Assembly: GCA_016195385.1 (NCBI GenBank)
Contig: JACPZS010000094.1
Span: forward strand, 1-50,711
Source: Verrucomicrobiota bacterium
Lineage (GTDB): Bacteria; Verrucomicrobiota; Verrucomicrobiia; Limisphaerales; JACPZS01
Reading direction: 5' to 3'
Length of the DNA: 50,711 bases
Part shown: in pieces, positions 1-9,228 of the stretch
How the letters are laid out: each line of letters begins with the position of its first letter
Numbering within the stretch: position 1 is the stretch's first letter
Notes under the pieces: model-generated
What the model was told of the DNA's origin: nothing
The model's input: only the letters and a program-made list of their open reading frames with translations
Databases searched by the model: none
Position numbers and translations under genes: made by a program

Positions 1-90
1 GTGACAAGCCCGGCACAGCCAGCGCTGCTGCCCATGACGGCTGAAGCCGTTCTGCACCAGTTGATCCGAGCCACAGTGGCGACATTTCAT
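1..90 (-). CDS. IS1-like transposase, N-terminal zinc ribbon (cut by window edge)
   Basis: Reading leftward from an ATG at 88-90, the minus strand is open to the window edge and encodes 30 residues. They start MKCRHCGSDQ, carry a central NGFSRHGQQRW stretch and end CRAC. The C-x2-C ... NG ... G-x-QR-x-x-C-x2-C layout is that of the zinc ribbon at the N-terminus of IS1-type transposases (InsA-like). Only the first 30 codons are in the window, so the family call rests on this motif. No terminal inverted repeat could be identified between here and aroB. It points to an insertion sequence immediately left of the window. Confidence 0.6.
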   Translation of the reverse strand, partial: MKCRHCGSDQLVQNGFSRHGQQRWLCRACH

Positions 91-211
91 GCCGCAGTAC
101 GGTCACTCATTTCTCAATATCAATACCTATTTAGCAATCCGCCAAATTCAATTCGCGCCCGCTCGTTCGCTATGCTTTGACACGTCGCGCGCGGGTTCTA
201 TCCTCGCCGCC

Positions 212-1381
212 ATGCGCAATGTCAAAGTTCAACTCGGCGGACGCAGCTACTCGATTGTCATCGGGAATCAATTGCTGCCGCGTCTGGGCGCGGAGTGTCG
301 CCGGCTTGAACTTGGCCGCCGGTGCGCAATCATTTCCGACCGCAACGTGGCTCCGCGCTTCAGTCCGCTCGCGCTACGTTCGCTCCGCGACGCAGGGTTT
401 GAACCGGAACTGCTCACCGTACCCGCCGGGGAAACCGCCAAGAGCCTGCGTACCGTTCAACATTGCTACGACCAGTTCGCCGCTCACCGCCTCGAACGCA
501 AGTCTTTCGTCGTCGCGCTCGGAGGCGGCGTGGTCGGCGATCTCGCGGGTTTCGTGGCGGCGACGTATCTGCGCAGCATCCCCTTCGTGCAAGTGCCGAC
601 GACGCTGCTCGCGCAGGTGGACAGTTCTGTCGGTGGCAAAGTGGGCGTGAACCTCGCGGCGGGCAAAAATCTCGTCGGCGCGTTCTACCAGCCGCGTCTC
701 GTGCTCTGCGATCTCGCGACGCTCGCGACGCTACCGCCCCGCGAATTTCGCGCCGGGCTGGCGGAGGTGATCAAATACGGCATCATTTACGACGCGTCTT
801 TTTTTCGGCGACTTGAAAAGGATCTCCCAAAACTAATCCAACGTGATCCCACAACGCTCGGCGCGGTCGTCGCACGCTGCTGCGCGATCAAGGCCGAGGT
901 CGTCGGCCAGGACGAAACGGAGAGCGGTCTGCGCGCGATCCTCAACTTCGGCCACACCATCGGCCACGCGCTGGAAGCGATTTCCGGTTACGGCAAATAT
1001 CTTCACGGCGAGGCGATTTCGATTGGGCAAATCGCCGCCGCGAAAATTTCGGCGAAGCTGTCAGGGCTGTCGGCGAACGAAGTCGGGCGCATCGAGAATT
1101 TGTTCCGCAGGGCCGGTTTGCCGACATCGGTTCGTCTTTCGCCGGCGCAGCGGGAAAAACTTTTCGCCGCGATGCAGCTCGACAAAAAAGTGAGCGGCGG
1201 TGAAATCAAATTTGTTCTCGCGAAAAAAATTGGCCATGTCGTCACCGGTCAGAAAGTCTCGCGTGCTTTGATAGAGGAGGCGCTCGACGGTCCGCCGCCC
1301 GCTGGAGCCGAGTGGCAAAATTTATTCGATTGGCACCGACGCGCGCTGCGACATCCAAAGCATGTCCAGATTCCTTGGTGA
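212..1381 (+). CDS. aroB: 3-dehydroquinate synthase
   Basis: AroB converts DAHP to 3-dehydroquinate, the second step of the shikimate pathway, in the cytosol with NAD+ and a divalent metal. Visible signatures are the nucleotide-binding stretch [20 protein letters not shown], the [21 protein letters not shown] block, GLAEVIKYG, and the metal-ligand motifs [11 protein letters not shown] and LHGEA. The frame is open further upstream, but the ATG at 212 begins where the family begins and gives 389 residues, slightly longer than usual. The last roughly 30 residues are a poorly conserved extension that overlaps, tail to tail, the 3' end of the prepilin-like gene on the other strand by 60 bp. Confidence 0.95.
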   Translation: MRNVKVQLGGRSYSIVIGNQLLPRLGAECRRLELGRRCAIISDRNVAPRFSPLALRSLRDAGFEPELLTVPAGETAKSLRTVQHCYDQFAAHRLERKSFVVALGGGVVGDLAGFVAATYLRSIPFVQVPTTLLAQVDSSVGGKVGVNLAAGKNLVGAFYQPRLVLCDLATLATLPPREFRAGLAEVIKYGIIYDASFFRRLEKDLPKLIQRDPTTLGAVVARCCAIKAEVVGQDETESGLRAILNFGHTIGHALEAISGYGKYLHGEAISIGQIAAAKISAKLSGLSANEVGRIENLFRRAGLPTSVRLSPAQREKLFAAMQLDKKVSGGEIKFVLAKKIGHVVTGQKVSRALIEEALDGPPPAGAEWQNLFDWHRRALRHPKHVQIPW

Positions 1382-2149
1382 CGGCAGCACGTTCAAACCA
1401 GCCACGCCTTTGATGGGCAGCCGCGTGCGCGGGTCCAGCCATTTGTGCGTCTCCGCGTGGCCATCCGCAAATGACACGCCGCACGAGCCGTTGTGGTAGC
1501 TGGCCGGCACGTCGATGATGAAGGCCTTGCTGAGACTGGCCTCGTCCACGACCGAAACCGCGAAGTCACCGTAGTTGATGCTGTCGGGATGCTCGTCGAT
1601 GAAGACATACGCTTTGCTGGGCGACATGACATTCACGTCGTTGAGTTTGCGGAACACGTAGTATTTTTTCTTTGTGACGTAACTCAACCAATCATCGCGC
1701 GAGTTCATCGTCTGACTGAGCGACAGGCTGCGCACGCGGGAGAAAGTCTGGCCGCGAATTTTCACGGTGCTCTTGTCGGCCGGGCATTTGTAGATGCCGG
1801 CGGTGCGCGCGGTGTAGGGCGCGAGTTTGGCGAATTTCGGATCGGTGAGGTTGAGAGTGTTCGTGTTGTCCGGATTGCCGCCGTTGTAATCCATGATGCC
1901 GCGCACCCAGCCAGGCGAAGTTGAGTCGAGTGAATTGGTCACGAGCAGATCATCGTAATCGCCGGCGTAGAGAATCCACCCAAGCTGCAATTGCTTCAAG
2001 TTGCTCAGGCACAGGATGCCGTGCGCCTTGGTCTTGGCTTTCGCGAGCGCGGGCAGCAACATGCTGGCGAGAATGGCGATGATGGCGATGACGACCAGCA
2101 GTTCGATCAAGGTGAACCCGGCGCGTTGAATTTTGTTGAGTAGCTTCAT
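1322..2149 (-). CDS. prepilin-like protein with N-terminal cleavage/methylation motif
   Basis: The N-terminus [11 protein letters not shown] followed by [17 protein letters not shown] is a type IV prepilin/pseudopilin signal: a short basic leader, a G-F cleavage site, Glu at +5 and one hydrophobic helix. The roughly 275-residue protein continues with the LPALAKAK stretch and has a late [11 protein letters not shown] motif, the hallmark of the large DUF1559-like pseudopilin group of Verrucomicrobia and Planctomycetes. The role of these proteins is not established; surface or periplasmic structures built by a type II-like machinery are plausible. The ATG at 2149 is chosen because it places the leader normally. 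The gene starts 2 nt after the stop of the similar upstream gene, so the two are probably co-transcribed. Confidence 0.85.
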   Translation of the reverse strand: MKLLNKIQRAGFTLIELLVVIAIIAILASMLLPALAKAKTKAHGILCLSNLKQLQLGWILYAGDYDDLLVTNSLDSTSPGWVRGIMDYNGGNPDNTNTLNLTDPKFAKLAPYTARTAGIYKCPADKSTVKIRGQTFSRVRSLSLSQTMNSRDDWLSYVTKKKYYVFRKLNDVNVMSPSKAYVFIDEHPDSINYGDFAVSVVDEASLSKAFIIDVPASYHNGSCGVSFADGHAETHKWLDPRTRLPIKGVAGLNVLPSPRNLDMLWMSQRASVPIE

Positions 2150-2151
2150 GA

Positions 2152-3045
2152 CTATAACCCCGGTCGCTTGGCTGGTGGCTGCCAGTCTTTGTACCAGTAG
2201 AGTTGCCACAACCGCTCCAGTGGGACTTGCTCCGCGTGGCCGTCGAAGAAACCAATATTTTCCGCTCCAGGGAACCGTTGCTTCACGGAGAGGAGCCTTG
2301 GCATTGGACTTGGCCGACTTCCGTGCCGGGGAAGACCTGACATTCCGGCGTTGGAGGTGACGTCAAGCGAAGGGACGGAGCCATACACATAAGAAAATAT
2401 AAAACCAGAAACCGGACGCCTGGAAGTGTCAGTTCCTTCGTTAGGAGCATTATACCAGTAGATGGCATCCCGCATTACCGGAGTAGATGATGGGTGCTCA
2501 ACTCGTGTCTCGAACACGAATTTCGATGACGCACTGCCCGGGATCGGTGGTGTCGGGTCCAAGTAACCATTAAGCCCATAGCTGCCAGCGCGAAATTTCG
2601 GCTGTACTGCTCGATCCTGCGGGATATTAAGGAAGCTACCCTTGACCAATCCCCAATCAGCGATGGTCCAAGCCGAGTCCAGCCATCCACTACCAGTCGG
2701 ATTTGAATTGCCGTCCGAACTTTTTCGCTCCGGTCGCAGGGGCGCGCTGGGACAAATCCAGCCGCGTTCCTTGATGCCGACTGTATCGAGGAACCAATCC
2801 ACCACCGCTGGTTCGTCCAGTCGATCACCAGAATCTTCGTCCAACGCCAGCCGGTGGCCGAGGGTAATCTGCCGCGCGTTGCTCAAGCAGTGAACGCTGC
2901 GGGCCGTTTCCTTCGCGCGCGTGAGCGCGGGCAGCAACATGCCGGCGAGAATGGCAATGATGGCGATGACCACCAAGAGTTCGATCAGAGTAAAAGCTGA
3001 CAGCGGCGCGCTACCTCGAAACGAAGGCGAAAACCGCGTAATCAT
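2152..3045 (-). CDS. prepilin-like protein with N-terminal cleavage/methylation motif
   Basis: This is the upstream member of a two-gene minus-strand operon. The leader starts [11 protein letters not shown] and leads into [19 protein letters not shown], so Ala rather than Phe follows the basic leader, with the usual Glu and hydrophobic helix. [12 protein letters not shown] follows, and [16 protein letters not shown] near the C-terminus is the family DGH motif. Length is 297 residues from the ATG at 3045; an earlier ATG six codons upstream is also in frame. It shares architecture but little middle sequence with its neighbour, suggesting distinct surface roles. Confidence 0.83.
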   Translation of the reverse strand: MITRFSPSFRGSAPLSAFTLIELLVVIAIIAILAGMLLPALTRAKETARSVHCLSNARQITLGHRLALDEDSGDRLDEPAVVDWFLDTVGIKERGWICPSAPLRPERKSSDGNSNPTGSGWLDSAWTIADWGLVKGSFLNIPQDRAVQPKFRAGSYGLNGYLDPTPPIPGSASSKFVFETRVEHPSSTPVMRDAIYWYNAPNEGTDTSRRPVSGFIFSYVYGSVPSLDVTSNAGMSGLPRHGSRPSPMPRLLSVKQRFPGAENIGFFDGHAEQVPLERLWQLYWYKDWQPPAKRPGL

Positions 3046-3159
3046 GCCGCGCTTGTAACACACTCATCGACGCTTTGCCAGACTCAATTTGCATTGTTTA
3101 CGACTTGCGTCCGAAAGCAGCCGGACAGCGGCAAAATTCTGGCGCTTGATCGCAGAATC

Positions 3160-4311
3160 TCAAAGCAGTTCGAGCAATCGCTCCAGTTCGCGGTCGGTGT
3201 TGTAGAAATGCGGCGAGAGCCGGATGTAACGTTGGCCGGCGCGATCCGTGCGCAGCGAAGTGGTGATGTTCGCGGCGGTGAGTTTTTCGTAAATGGCCGC
3301 CGCATCATTCGTGGAGTGGTGAAATGCCGTGATGCCGGAACTATGCACCGCCGGCGCATCGCCGTTGAGCACGACGCAGCCCCTGGCTTTCAACGCCGGC
3401 ACGAGCCACGCGCGTTTGCGGGCAAGTTCGCGCGCGATGTTGTCGATGCCGATTTCGAGCAGAAGCTCCAACGCGGCGTGCAAGCCGACGAGACCGAGCC
3501 AGTTTTGGGTGCCGACTTCGTAGCGCCGCGCGTCGGTGCGCAAAACGATTTCCTCCTGCGCGACGTAGTCCGGGCAACGCACGTTGTGCCAGCCGAAGAT
3601 CGGCGGACGTAATTTGTCCTGCAGATTTTTGCGGACGTACATGATGCCCGCCGCGCAGGGACCGAGCAGCCATTTGTGCGCATCCGCCGCGAGGAAATCG
3701 AGGTTCGCAATGGAAGTTGGAAACGCGCCCAGGGTTTGAATCGCATCGACGCAGAAAAGAATGTTGCGCTCGTGCAGGTATTTGCCGATGGCGTCGAGTT
3801 CGATGCGGAAACCGGAAACGAAATGCGCGGAGGCCAGTGCGACGAGGCGCGTATTTTCATCGACCTGGCCTTTGATGTCCACGAGCCGCACGCGACCGAG
3901 GTCGCGAACGTTCAGGAGCCGGACCTTGACGCCGCGTTCCGCCAGCGCCAGCCAGGGGTAAACATTGGAAGGGTAATCATCGAAGTAGATGAGGATATGC
4001 TCGTGCTTCCGAAAGGAAAGGCCGCTGGCAACGTAACTGAGGGCCAGCGACGTCGGCCCGACGAACGCAATTTCGTCGCTCTGCGCGCCGAGCAGCCGCG
4101 CCGCCAGGGCGCGCGTCTCGCGCATGTTGGTGGCGGGCAGGAGCGTCTCCTGATCGCCGAGCATGCAGAGCGCGGCGTAATGGCGGATGCTTTCGGAAAC
4201 CCGGCGCGGCAGCGGACAGACACCACCGTGCGCGAGAAAGATTTTTTCGCGCGTCACCGGAAATTCGTAATGGCGTAGTTCTTCGTTCGAGTGAAGTTCG
4301 GAGATGGTCAT
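3160..4311 (-). CDS. class V aminotransferase (cysteine desulfurase / isopenicillin N epimerase-like)
   Basis: A 383-residue fold-type I PLP enzyme. The PLP-binding lysine lies in DAHKWLLGP, preceded by the cofactor-contacting Asp in FCVDAIQTLGAF. The N-terminal FLAHGGVCPLP and the C-terminal RLSPHFYNTDRELERLLELL match the class V (Csd/isopenicillin-epimerase-like) group. The substrate cannot be read from the sequence; no obvious mobile catalytic Cys of the SufS/IscS type is visible, so an epimerase or another lyase role is as likely as desulfuration. The stop of the next minus-strand gene region (GspF-like) lies 16 nt away, but that gene starts upstream of this one in transcription order, so both may share one transcript. 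Confidence 0.85.
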   Translation of the reverse strand: MTISELHSNEELRHYEFPVTREKIFLAHGGVCPLPRRVSESIRHYAALCMLGDQETLLPATNMRETRALAARLLGAQSDEIAFVGPTSLALSYVASGLSFRKHEHILIYFDDYPSNVYPWLALAERGVKVRLLNVRDLGRVRLVDIKGQVDENTRLVALASAHFVSGFRIELDAIGKYLHERNILFCVDAIQTLGAFPTSIANLDFLAADAHKWLLGPCAAGIMYVRKNLQDKLRPPIFGWHNVRCPDYVAQEEIVLRTDARRYEVGTQNWLGLVGLHAALELLLEIGIDNIARELARKRAWLVPALKARGCVVLNGDAPAVHSSGITAFHHSTNDAAAIYEKLTAANITTSLRTDRAGQRYIRLSPHFYNTDRELERLLELL

Positions 4312-4327
4312 GACGAAAGGGCGGTGG

Positions 4328-5335
4328 TCACTTGAGCAAGTCTCCGAGATTGGAGTAATACCCGGTCCAAAAAGAAATGATTTGGTAGGCTACGATGCCC
4401 ATGACGATCAAATACACGAGCCACGGCGCCCATTTGGCGACGAGCTTGAGTTTGCGCGTGCCTTCTTCCTGATAGTAATTGTGCAAGCGTCGCAGCGTCT
4501 CGTCGAGCTGGCCGCTGATCTCGCCGGTGTGATACAAGTTGGCGAACAGTTCCGGGAAGACGGTGGTTTCGCGCAATACCTCCGCCGGCGTCTGGCCGGC
4601 GAGCACTCGCGGTTTCCAATTCAGCACGGCCCGCTTGAGCGCCGGCGACCCGCTGGAGGCGGCGGCCAGTTCCCAGCCGTCGATAATCGAAACGCCCGCA
4701 TTGATCAACGCCTCCAACGCGGCGGCCAGCCGCGCGAGCGCCAGACTGCGACGGGCCGTGCCGAGCAACGGAATGGGGCGAAGAATTTTTTCGATGCTGG
4801 AACGCCAGAATTCGCCATGCCGGCCCTGGCACGCGTAAATCCCGAAAAATGCCACCGCGTATAACGGCAAAAAGAATATGAGCTTCTGCGCGAAAAAGGC
4901 CGCGACATCGAGTTGCAACACCAGCCGCTGTAATCCGGCGATAGGCAGAATCAGGAAGGCGAAGTGAAACACGAAGAGCGGATACATGAGATCCGAAAGC
5001 ACGTCGCGCATTAGCTGGGCGCGCTCCCGGTAATAGCCTTCGAGGAGGCGGAAGCACGCGTCGAGGCGGCCGCTGTGTTCGCCCGCTTCAAGAAGCGCGA
5101 TGTCAAACGTGGGCAGCCAGTTGCCGCTCGCGCGCAGAGCCTCGGAGAAAGTTGCGCCTTGTTCCAGCATCGCGATCAGGCGCGTGATCCGGGAACGGGT
5201 GGCGCGGGCGGCGGGCGCGCGTTGCAGGGTTTCGAGCGCCTTGGGCAGGCTGATGCCTGCGGTCGTCAGCGCCGCCAGTTGGTAGTAAAACTCCGCGCGC
5301 TGGCTGAGTTGATGGGGCGTGATGATGAAGGCCAT
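4328..5335 (-). CDS. GspF/PilC-like type II secretion inner-membrane protein
   Basis: A 335-residue protein with two tandem T2SSF domains (about residues 10-130 and 200-320). The first contains LAALTTAGISLPKALE and LLEAGEHSGRLD; the second repeats the pattern as LEALINAGVSIIDGWE and YHTGEISGQLDETL. Hydrophobic segments near residues 120-150, 150-170 and 300-320 are membrane helices. GspF/PilC proteins form the inner-membrane platform on which pseudopilins are assembled, which fits the prepilin-like genes nearby, although no GspE ATPase or GspD secretin is in the window. The gene lies 27 nt downstream of trxA on the same strand. Confidence 0.88.
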   Translation of the reverse strand: MAFIITPHQLSQRAEFYYQLAALTTAGISLPKALETLQRAPAARATRSRITRLIAMLEQGATFSEALRASGNWLPTFDIALLEAGEHSGRLDACFRLLEGYYRERAQLMRDVLSDLMYPLFVFHFAFLILPIAGLQRLVLQLDVAAFFAQKLIFFLPLYAVAFFGIYACQGRHGEFWRSSIEKILRPIPLLGTARRSLALARLAAALEALINAGVSIIDGWELAAASSGSPALKRAVLNWKPRVLAGQTPAEVLRETTVFPELFANLYHTGEISGQLDETLRRLHNYYQEEGTRKLKLVAKWAPWLVYLIVMGIVAYQIISFWTGYYSNLGDLLK

Positions 5336-5362
5336 GACTCATCTCCGCCCCGAGGGGATGGA

Positions 5363-5695
5363 TTATTCCGTGATGCGATCGAGGCTGGCTTTGAGATCGC
5401 GTTTGCTGCGCAGGCCCACGATTTGGTCGGCGACTTCGCCGCTTTTGAAAACCAGCATCGTCGGGATGGCACGCACGCCGTATTGACTGGCGAGATTTTG
5501 ATGGTCGTCAATGTTCACTTTGCCGATCTTGACTTTGCCGTCGTACTCGCTGGCCAGTTCATCGATCAAAGGTGAGAGCATTTTGCAGGGTCCGCACCAC
5601 TCGGCCCAGAAATCCACCAGCACCGGCGTCTCTGAACTCAACACTTCGGTCGCAAAATTCGTATCGGTCAGGGTTACAATATTGTCAGCAGCCAT
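5363..5695 (-). CDS. trxA: thioredoxin
   Basis: A 110-residue thioredoxin with the active site WAEWCGPCKM and the cis-proline motif YGVRAIPTML. There is no signal peptide, so it is a cytosolic disulfide reductase serving ribonucleotide reductase, methionine sulfoxide reductase and similar partners. Length is typical of the family. It sits between a tail-anchored protein gene 60 nt upstream and the GspF-like gene 27 nt downstream. Confidence 0.96.
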   Translation of the reverse strand: MAADNIVTLTDTNFATEVLSSETPVLVDFWAEWCGPCKMLSPLIDELASEYDGKVKIGKVNIDDHQNLASQYGVRAIPTMLVFKSGEVADQIVGLRSKRDLKASLDRITE

Positions 5696-5755
5696 AATTT
5701 ATCCGTGGAAAATTTCTCCGCCCGACCGGCAGTCCGTGCTTCCGGGCAAATCCGA

Positions 5756-6175
5756 TTATGAATTCATCGACAGGAAAATCACCCAGCCCGCCACAGCCAG
5801 CCCCAGGAGGGCGGCGACGACCGCCAGTGCCTTGTCCAAACCAGCCACGCCCGCAGTTGGAAACGGTCGCGGGGCCGCCGACACAGGGGCCGCGGACGGA
5901 GCCGCGGATCGCGGCGGCGCGGGGGCCTTGGCCGCAGCGGGAGCAGGCGCGGCAGAAGTGGCCGCCGCGGGTTGCGAAGCGACGGGAGCAGCCACCGCCG
6001 CGCTCGGCGCCGCCACGCCAGCGGAGGATGGGGAGGGCAGTCGCACGGTCGGCGCGGCGCTTGGCTTGGGCGGCAAATTGATGCGCACGGTCTCCTTTTT
6101 CGGCTGCACTTTGGCAGCTTCGCTCGGCTTCGGAGGCACGGCACCAGCGGGCGGATTGGGAGTGTTGTCAGACAT
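5756..6175 (-). CDS. Ala/Pro-rich protein with C-terminal membrane anchor
   Basis: A 139-residue protein that is unrecognised by family. The first roughly 100 residues are low-complexity Ala/Pro/Ser, with a KKETVRINLPPKP segment near residue 27. The last roughly 28 residues form one hydrophobic helix (ALAVVAALLGLAVAGWVIFL) ending in SMNS. This is a tail-anchored layout, with a long disordered domain in front of a single C-terminal membrane span. The RINLPPKP-type segment recurs in unrelated Verrucomicrobia proteins as far as I recall, but I cannot assign a role. It precedes trxA on the same strand. Confidence 0.7.
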   Translation of the reverse strand: MSDNTPNPPAGAVPPKPSEAAKVQPKKETVRINLPPKPSAAPTVRLPSPSSAGVAAPSAAVAAPVASQPAAATSAAPAPAAAKAPAPPRSAAPSAAPVSAAPRPFPTAGVAGLDKALAVVAALLGLAVAGWVIFLSMNS

Positions 6176-6270
6176 AAATTTTTTGCGAGGGCAAACTAGG
6201 ATTGAGTCCGGGTAGTGTCAAACTCTTATTGGGTGAAGAAATAACAAGGGCGCGCGCCACGACTCATCCG

Positions 6271-7689
6271 CTAAACTTGCGTCGTGAGGCGAACTCCCAA
6301 CCGCACGAGCTTTTCGGCCTCGGCATCGGATTTCGCTTCGGCGTAAATGCGCAGAATTGGCTCCGTGCCCGAGCCGCGCAGCATGAGCCAGGAGCCATCC
6401 TGCGCGATGAATTTGACGCCGTCGTACGACTTCACGTCCGCCAGCGGCGACCGCAGGAGTTTCGCTGGCGGATTTTTTTTGCAGAACTCCATCAGCGTCG
6501 CGCGCTTTTCGAGCGGGAAATGCGAATCGGCGCGCGCGTAACGATGCGGGCCGAATTTTTTCTCCAACCGCGCGATCAATTCGTTGATGGAACACAGCTC
6601 GGTCGCGAGCAGTTCCAGTAGCATCAAACCGGCGAGGATTCCATCGCGTTCCGGGATGTGGCCGGGAAAACCAATGCCACCACTTTCTTCCGCGCCGAGC
6701 AGGACGCCGCCGCGGATCATTTCCGCGCAGACGTATTTGAAACCAACGCCGGTTTCCACAAGCGGCAGACCGAACTCGGCGCACATTTTGTCGAGCATCG
6801 AAGTCGTGGTGAGCGCCTTGACGACGCGGCCGGTGGCGCGACGGTTGATGACGAAGTGATGCAGCAGGAGGCAAATCAATTGATGCGTCGAGAGAGCGCG
6901 TCCGCGACCGTCCATCGCGCCCACGCGGTCGGCGTCGCCGTCGGTCACGAGGCACACGTCGTGCGGACGACGTTTTAGAAACGCGGCGCTCGCGGCATAA
7001 TTTTTCTCGATTGGTTCGGGATTGATGCCGCCGAAGTTCGGATCGTGGGCGGCATTCAGTGTGGTGACGCGGCAGCTCGTGCCGGCGAGCAGCGCGTCAA
7101 AACAACCCGCCCCAACTCCGAACAACGCTTCGTGCGCGAAGCGAAGTTTCGAGCGGGCGATCAATTTGAAATCCACCAGTTTTTTCACCGCCGCGTAGTG
7201 CGCGGGCCGAATATCGCGAATGGCCACTTGCTTCGTTTTGACGGAAGCAGCGAGGCTGACGGCCCGCACCGGGTTTTTGTCCAGAAGCTTTTCCACCGCC
7301 TGGCACATCGCCGGCTCGGCGGAGCCACCGTAGTAAGCCTTGAGTTTGAATCCGTTGAAAATCGGTGGATTGTGGCTGGCCGTGATCATTACTCCGCCGA
7401 TCGCGCGCTGTTGTTTCACGAGAAATGAAACCGCCGGCGTCGGCGTCGGCACGGAGGTCAGCGTGACTTGAAACCCATTCCCGGTCAAAATCTCCGCCGT
7501 GCGCGCGGCAAATTGATCGGAGAGAAAGCGGCGGTCGTAACCGACGACGGCTTTTTTTTCCGTGCCCGCGACCGGGTTCGCGTTCCAGAAATCCGCCGTC
7601 GCCTGCGCCACGCGTTCGACGTTCGCGAACGTGAAATCCTCGCTGATGACGGCCCGCCAGCCGTCGGTTCCGAATTTTACTTGGCTCAT
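6271..7689 (-). CDS. phosphoglucomutase/phosphomannomutase family protein
   Basis: A 472-residue alpha-D-phosphohexomutase that moves a phosphate between C1 and C6 of a hexose. All four family motifs are visible: the phosphoserine loop TASHNPP (about residue 125), the metal-binding loop TDGDADRVG, the sugar-specificity loop GAEESGGIGF, and the phosphate-binding loop RGSGTEPILRIYAEA near the C-terminus. The N-terminus (KFGTDGWRAVI) is also characteristic. Substrate (glucose, mannose or glucosamine phosphate) cannot be settled from sequence alone; the EESGG loop favours glucose or mannose phosphate over glucosamine. Confidence 0.93.
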   Translation of the reverse strand: MSQVKFGTDGWRAVISEDFTFANVERVAQATADFWNANPVAGTEKKAVVGYDRRFLSDQFAARTAEILTGNGFQVTLTSVPTPTPAVSFLVKQQRAIGGVMITASHNPPIFNGFKLKAYYGGSAEPAMCQAVEKLLDKNPVRAVSLAASVKTKQVAIRDIRPAHYAAVKKLVDFKLIARSKLRFAHEALFGVGAGCFDALLAGTSCRVTTLNAAHDPNFGGINPEPIEKNYAASAAFLKRRPHDVCLVTDGDADRVGAMDGRGRALSTHQLICLLLHHFVINRRATGRVVKALTTTSMLDKMCAEFGLPLVETGVGFKYVCAEMIRGGVLLGAEESGGIGFPGHIPERDGILAGLMLLELLATELCSINELIARLEKKFGPHRYARADSHFPLEKRATLMEFCKKNPPAKLLRSPLADVKSYDGVKFIAQDGSWLMLRGSGTEPILRIYAEAKSDAEAEKLVRLGVRLTTQV

Positions 7690-7837
7690 GGATTAAAAAA
7701 GAAAACTGTTCGGTGGGGACGAACGACTCTGGTCGTCAATTACTCGAATTACTCGAAATGGAAGCGCCGGCAGAGGTGCAAAAGGCAACGAGAACAATTG
7801 GATCGAGAAATCGCAGAGGCGCGCCAGAGGGTGCAAA

Positions 7838-8146
7838 TCATTTTTCAGCGAAGAGGGCTTTTACCAGTGGCCAGACCCGACGGTACATTTGCCATCCGAA
7901 CGTGGCTTTGGTCAGCACGCCGCGAAAAATGGATTTTCTGGCGACCAGAAAATAGCCGGCAAGTGGAGCGAGCAGCACGAGGATGGGATACGTCTGCCGT
8001 GCGAAGCCGATGCCGCGATCCACCCATCCTACCGATTCGTCCAAGCGCGCGCATTCAAGCGCCAGCGTCGCGCGATAAACTTCGCTTTTGACGACCAGCA
8101 ATTTCTTGCGCGCCTCGAGCGCGTTCAACTCCGCCGTTGCAAACAT
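7838..8146 (-). CDS. small membrane-associated protein, YqjK-like position
   Basis: A 102-residue protein with a charged N-terminal helix (about residues 5-35) and one hydrophobic segment (YPILVLLAPLAGYFLVA) near residues 54-70, followed by a basic C-terminus. It overlaps the end of the preceding holin-like gene by 22 nt and is the last gene of a three-gene minus-strand operon. The order DUF883-like, DUF1469-like, small membrane protein matches the yqjD-yqjE-yqjK cluster of Proteobacteria. The assignment depends more on this position than on sequence motifs. Confidence 0.65.
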   Translation of the reverse strand: MFATAELNALEARKKLLVVKSEVYRATLALECARLDESVGWVDRGIGFARQTYPILVLLAPLAGYFLVARKSIFRGVLTKATFGWQMYRRVWPLVKALFAEK

Positions 8147-8514
8147 TCCCGGTCTTTCTTGATTTCCGAAAGCGAATCAGCAAACGGAAGTGGTCGATCT
8201 TTGAGGCGCTTCTTGAGGCCAAGGAACGCGACCGCTGCCCCGATCAGATACAGCGCGCAAAAGCCGACCAGCACAAATTGCCGCGCCGTCTCCCAAAATA
8301 GAAAAACAATCGTGAACGTAACCATCGTCACCGCCATTACTCCCAACAGGATTGCGGCCGATGTCCACAAAAGTATTTCGATGAACCGGCATTTCTCCTC
8401 CTTCAACTCGACGGCAAACAGCTCGAGCCGGTTTTGCGCCGCTGCGAGGCTTGTGTCCAACAAGCGACGCGCTGACGCAAACAAGCCCGACGCGGGTGGC
8501 TCCGTCTCCGCCAT
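8125..8514 (-). CDS. YqjE-like phage-holin-family membrane protein (DUF1469)
   Basis: A 129-residue protein with an amphipathic N-terminal helix (RLLDTSLAAAQNRLELFAVEL) and two adjacent membrane helices (about residues 48-72 and 78-98) ending in a basic GLKKRLKDRP. This is the layout of the YqjE/putative actinobacterial holin X family, inner-membrane proteins linked to stress physiology whose exact function is unknown. It starts 3 nt after the DUF883-like gene and overlaps the next gene, so the three are one operon. Confidence 0.8.
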   Translation of the reverse strand: MAETEPPASGLFASARRLLDTSLAAAQNRLELFAVELKEEKCRFIEILLWTSAAILLGVMAVTMVTFTIVFLFWETARQFVLVGFCALYLIGAAVAFLGLKKRLKDRPLPFADSLSEIKKDRECLQRRS

Positions 8515-8517
8515 GAA

Positions 8518-8841
8518 TCACTTGCGATTGACCAGCACGCCAATCAGCAAACCGACTCCAAATGCAATGCCGATCGATTGGTACGGATGTTCGCGGATGA
8601 TTTTGTCGGTGGCCTTTGCGCCCGCGATGGCGCGGTCCTCCAACTGCCGGCAGGTGACTTTTGCGTTGTCCAGCGCGGCCGAGAGACGCGCGCGTGCTTC
8701 CTTGGTTTTCTCCCCCAAATCACCCGCAGTCGCCTTGATCAACGCCTCGGCGTCCTGCACGACGACGCGCAGATCCTGGAGTAATTTTTCCTTCGTCACT
8801 TCGTCCGTGCCCGCGCTGATAGTTCCCGAATCGGTATCCAT
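8518..8841 (-). CDS. YqjD/ElaB-like membrane-anchored ribosome-binding protein (DUF883)
   Basis: A 107-residue protein with a long charged helix over residues 15-80 and a C-terminal glycine-rich membrane anchor (IGIAFGVGLLIGVLVNRK). The REHPYQSIGIAFGVGLLIG end is diagnostic of the YqjD/ElaB/YgaM family. In E. coli these proteins bind ribosomes in stationary phase and anchor to the inner membrane through the C-terminus. It is the first gene of the three-gene operon; its promoter should lie in the intergenic region upstream, 8842-9228. Confidence 0.85.
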   Translation of the reverse strand: MDTDSGTISAGTDEVTKEKLLQDLRVVVQDAEALIKATAGDLGEKTKEARARLSAALDNAKVTCRQLEDRAIAGAKATDKIIREHPYQSIGIAFGVGLLIGVLVNRK

Positions 8842-9228
8842 AATTTCAACTTTCCTTTGTCGTGGCCGTCAAGCCAGCTTGGTGAATGTTCGTTGCGAAT
8901 CGCAGTATCGTCCGGTCGAAAACCGTGTCAATGACGAACGCCGCCGAACAGGCGTGCCGGGATTGCAAAAGCGACAACAATTTCCGTTGCGAGCCGCTTG
9001 AGTAGAAAGGTTTCGGCGATTTGAACTGTGCTTATCCGTTTGGTTACCAAACGAGGCGAAACGCAAAGGCGCAGAGAACGCAGAGTTTTCTCTGCATGAC
9101 TCCGCGTGCTTTGCGTCTCCGCGTTTATTTTCCGTCGATTTTTCAAACTCGGCAGGCAACCGGATAAGCAAGGTTTGAACAGTGTAATGCGATTCCATGA
9201 ATTTTTCGCCAACTCGTCGGAAATTCAT
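8842..9228. other. 387-bp intergenic region
   Basis: No convincing gene is present. Short frames crossing it are not conserved-looking. It separates the stop of the PQQ-like propeller gene (9229, minus strand) from the start of the DUF883-like gene (8841, minus strand), so it should hold the terminator of the former and the promoter of the latter. Its only clear structure is the imperfect palindrome at 9059-9126, listed separately. Confidence 0.6.
9059..9126. repeat. imperfect palindromic intergenic repeat (GCAAAGGCGCAGAG type)
   Basis: The left arm 9059-9085 contains AAACGCAAAGGCGCAGAG and the right arm 9100-9126 is its imperfect reverse complement, ending TTTGCGTCTCCGCGTTT, with a 14-nt loop. 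The arms show a roughly 9-bp internal periodicity (cgcaaagg, cgcagaga, cgcagag). This is the look of dispersed intergenic palindromes common in large Verrucomicrobia genomes. A related half-site is at 40396-40420. It may act as a terminator for the propeller gene ending at 9229. Confidence 0.65.
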
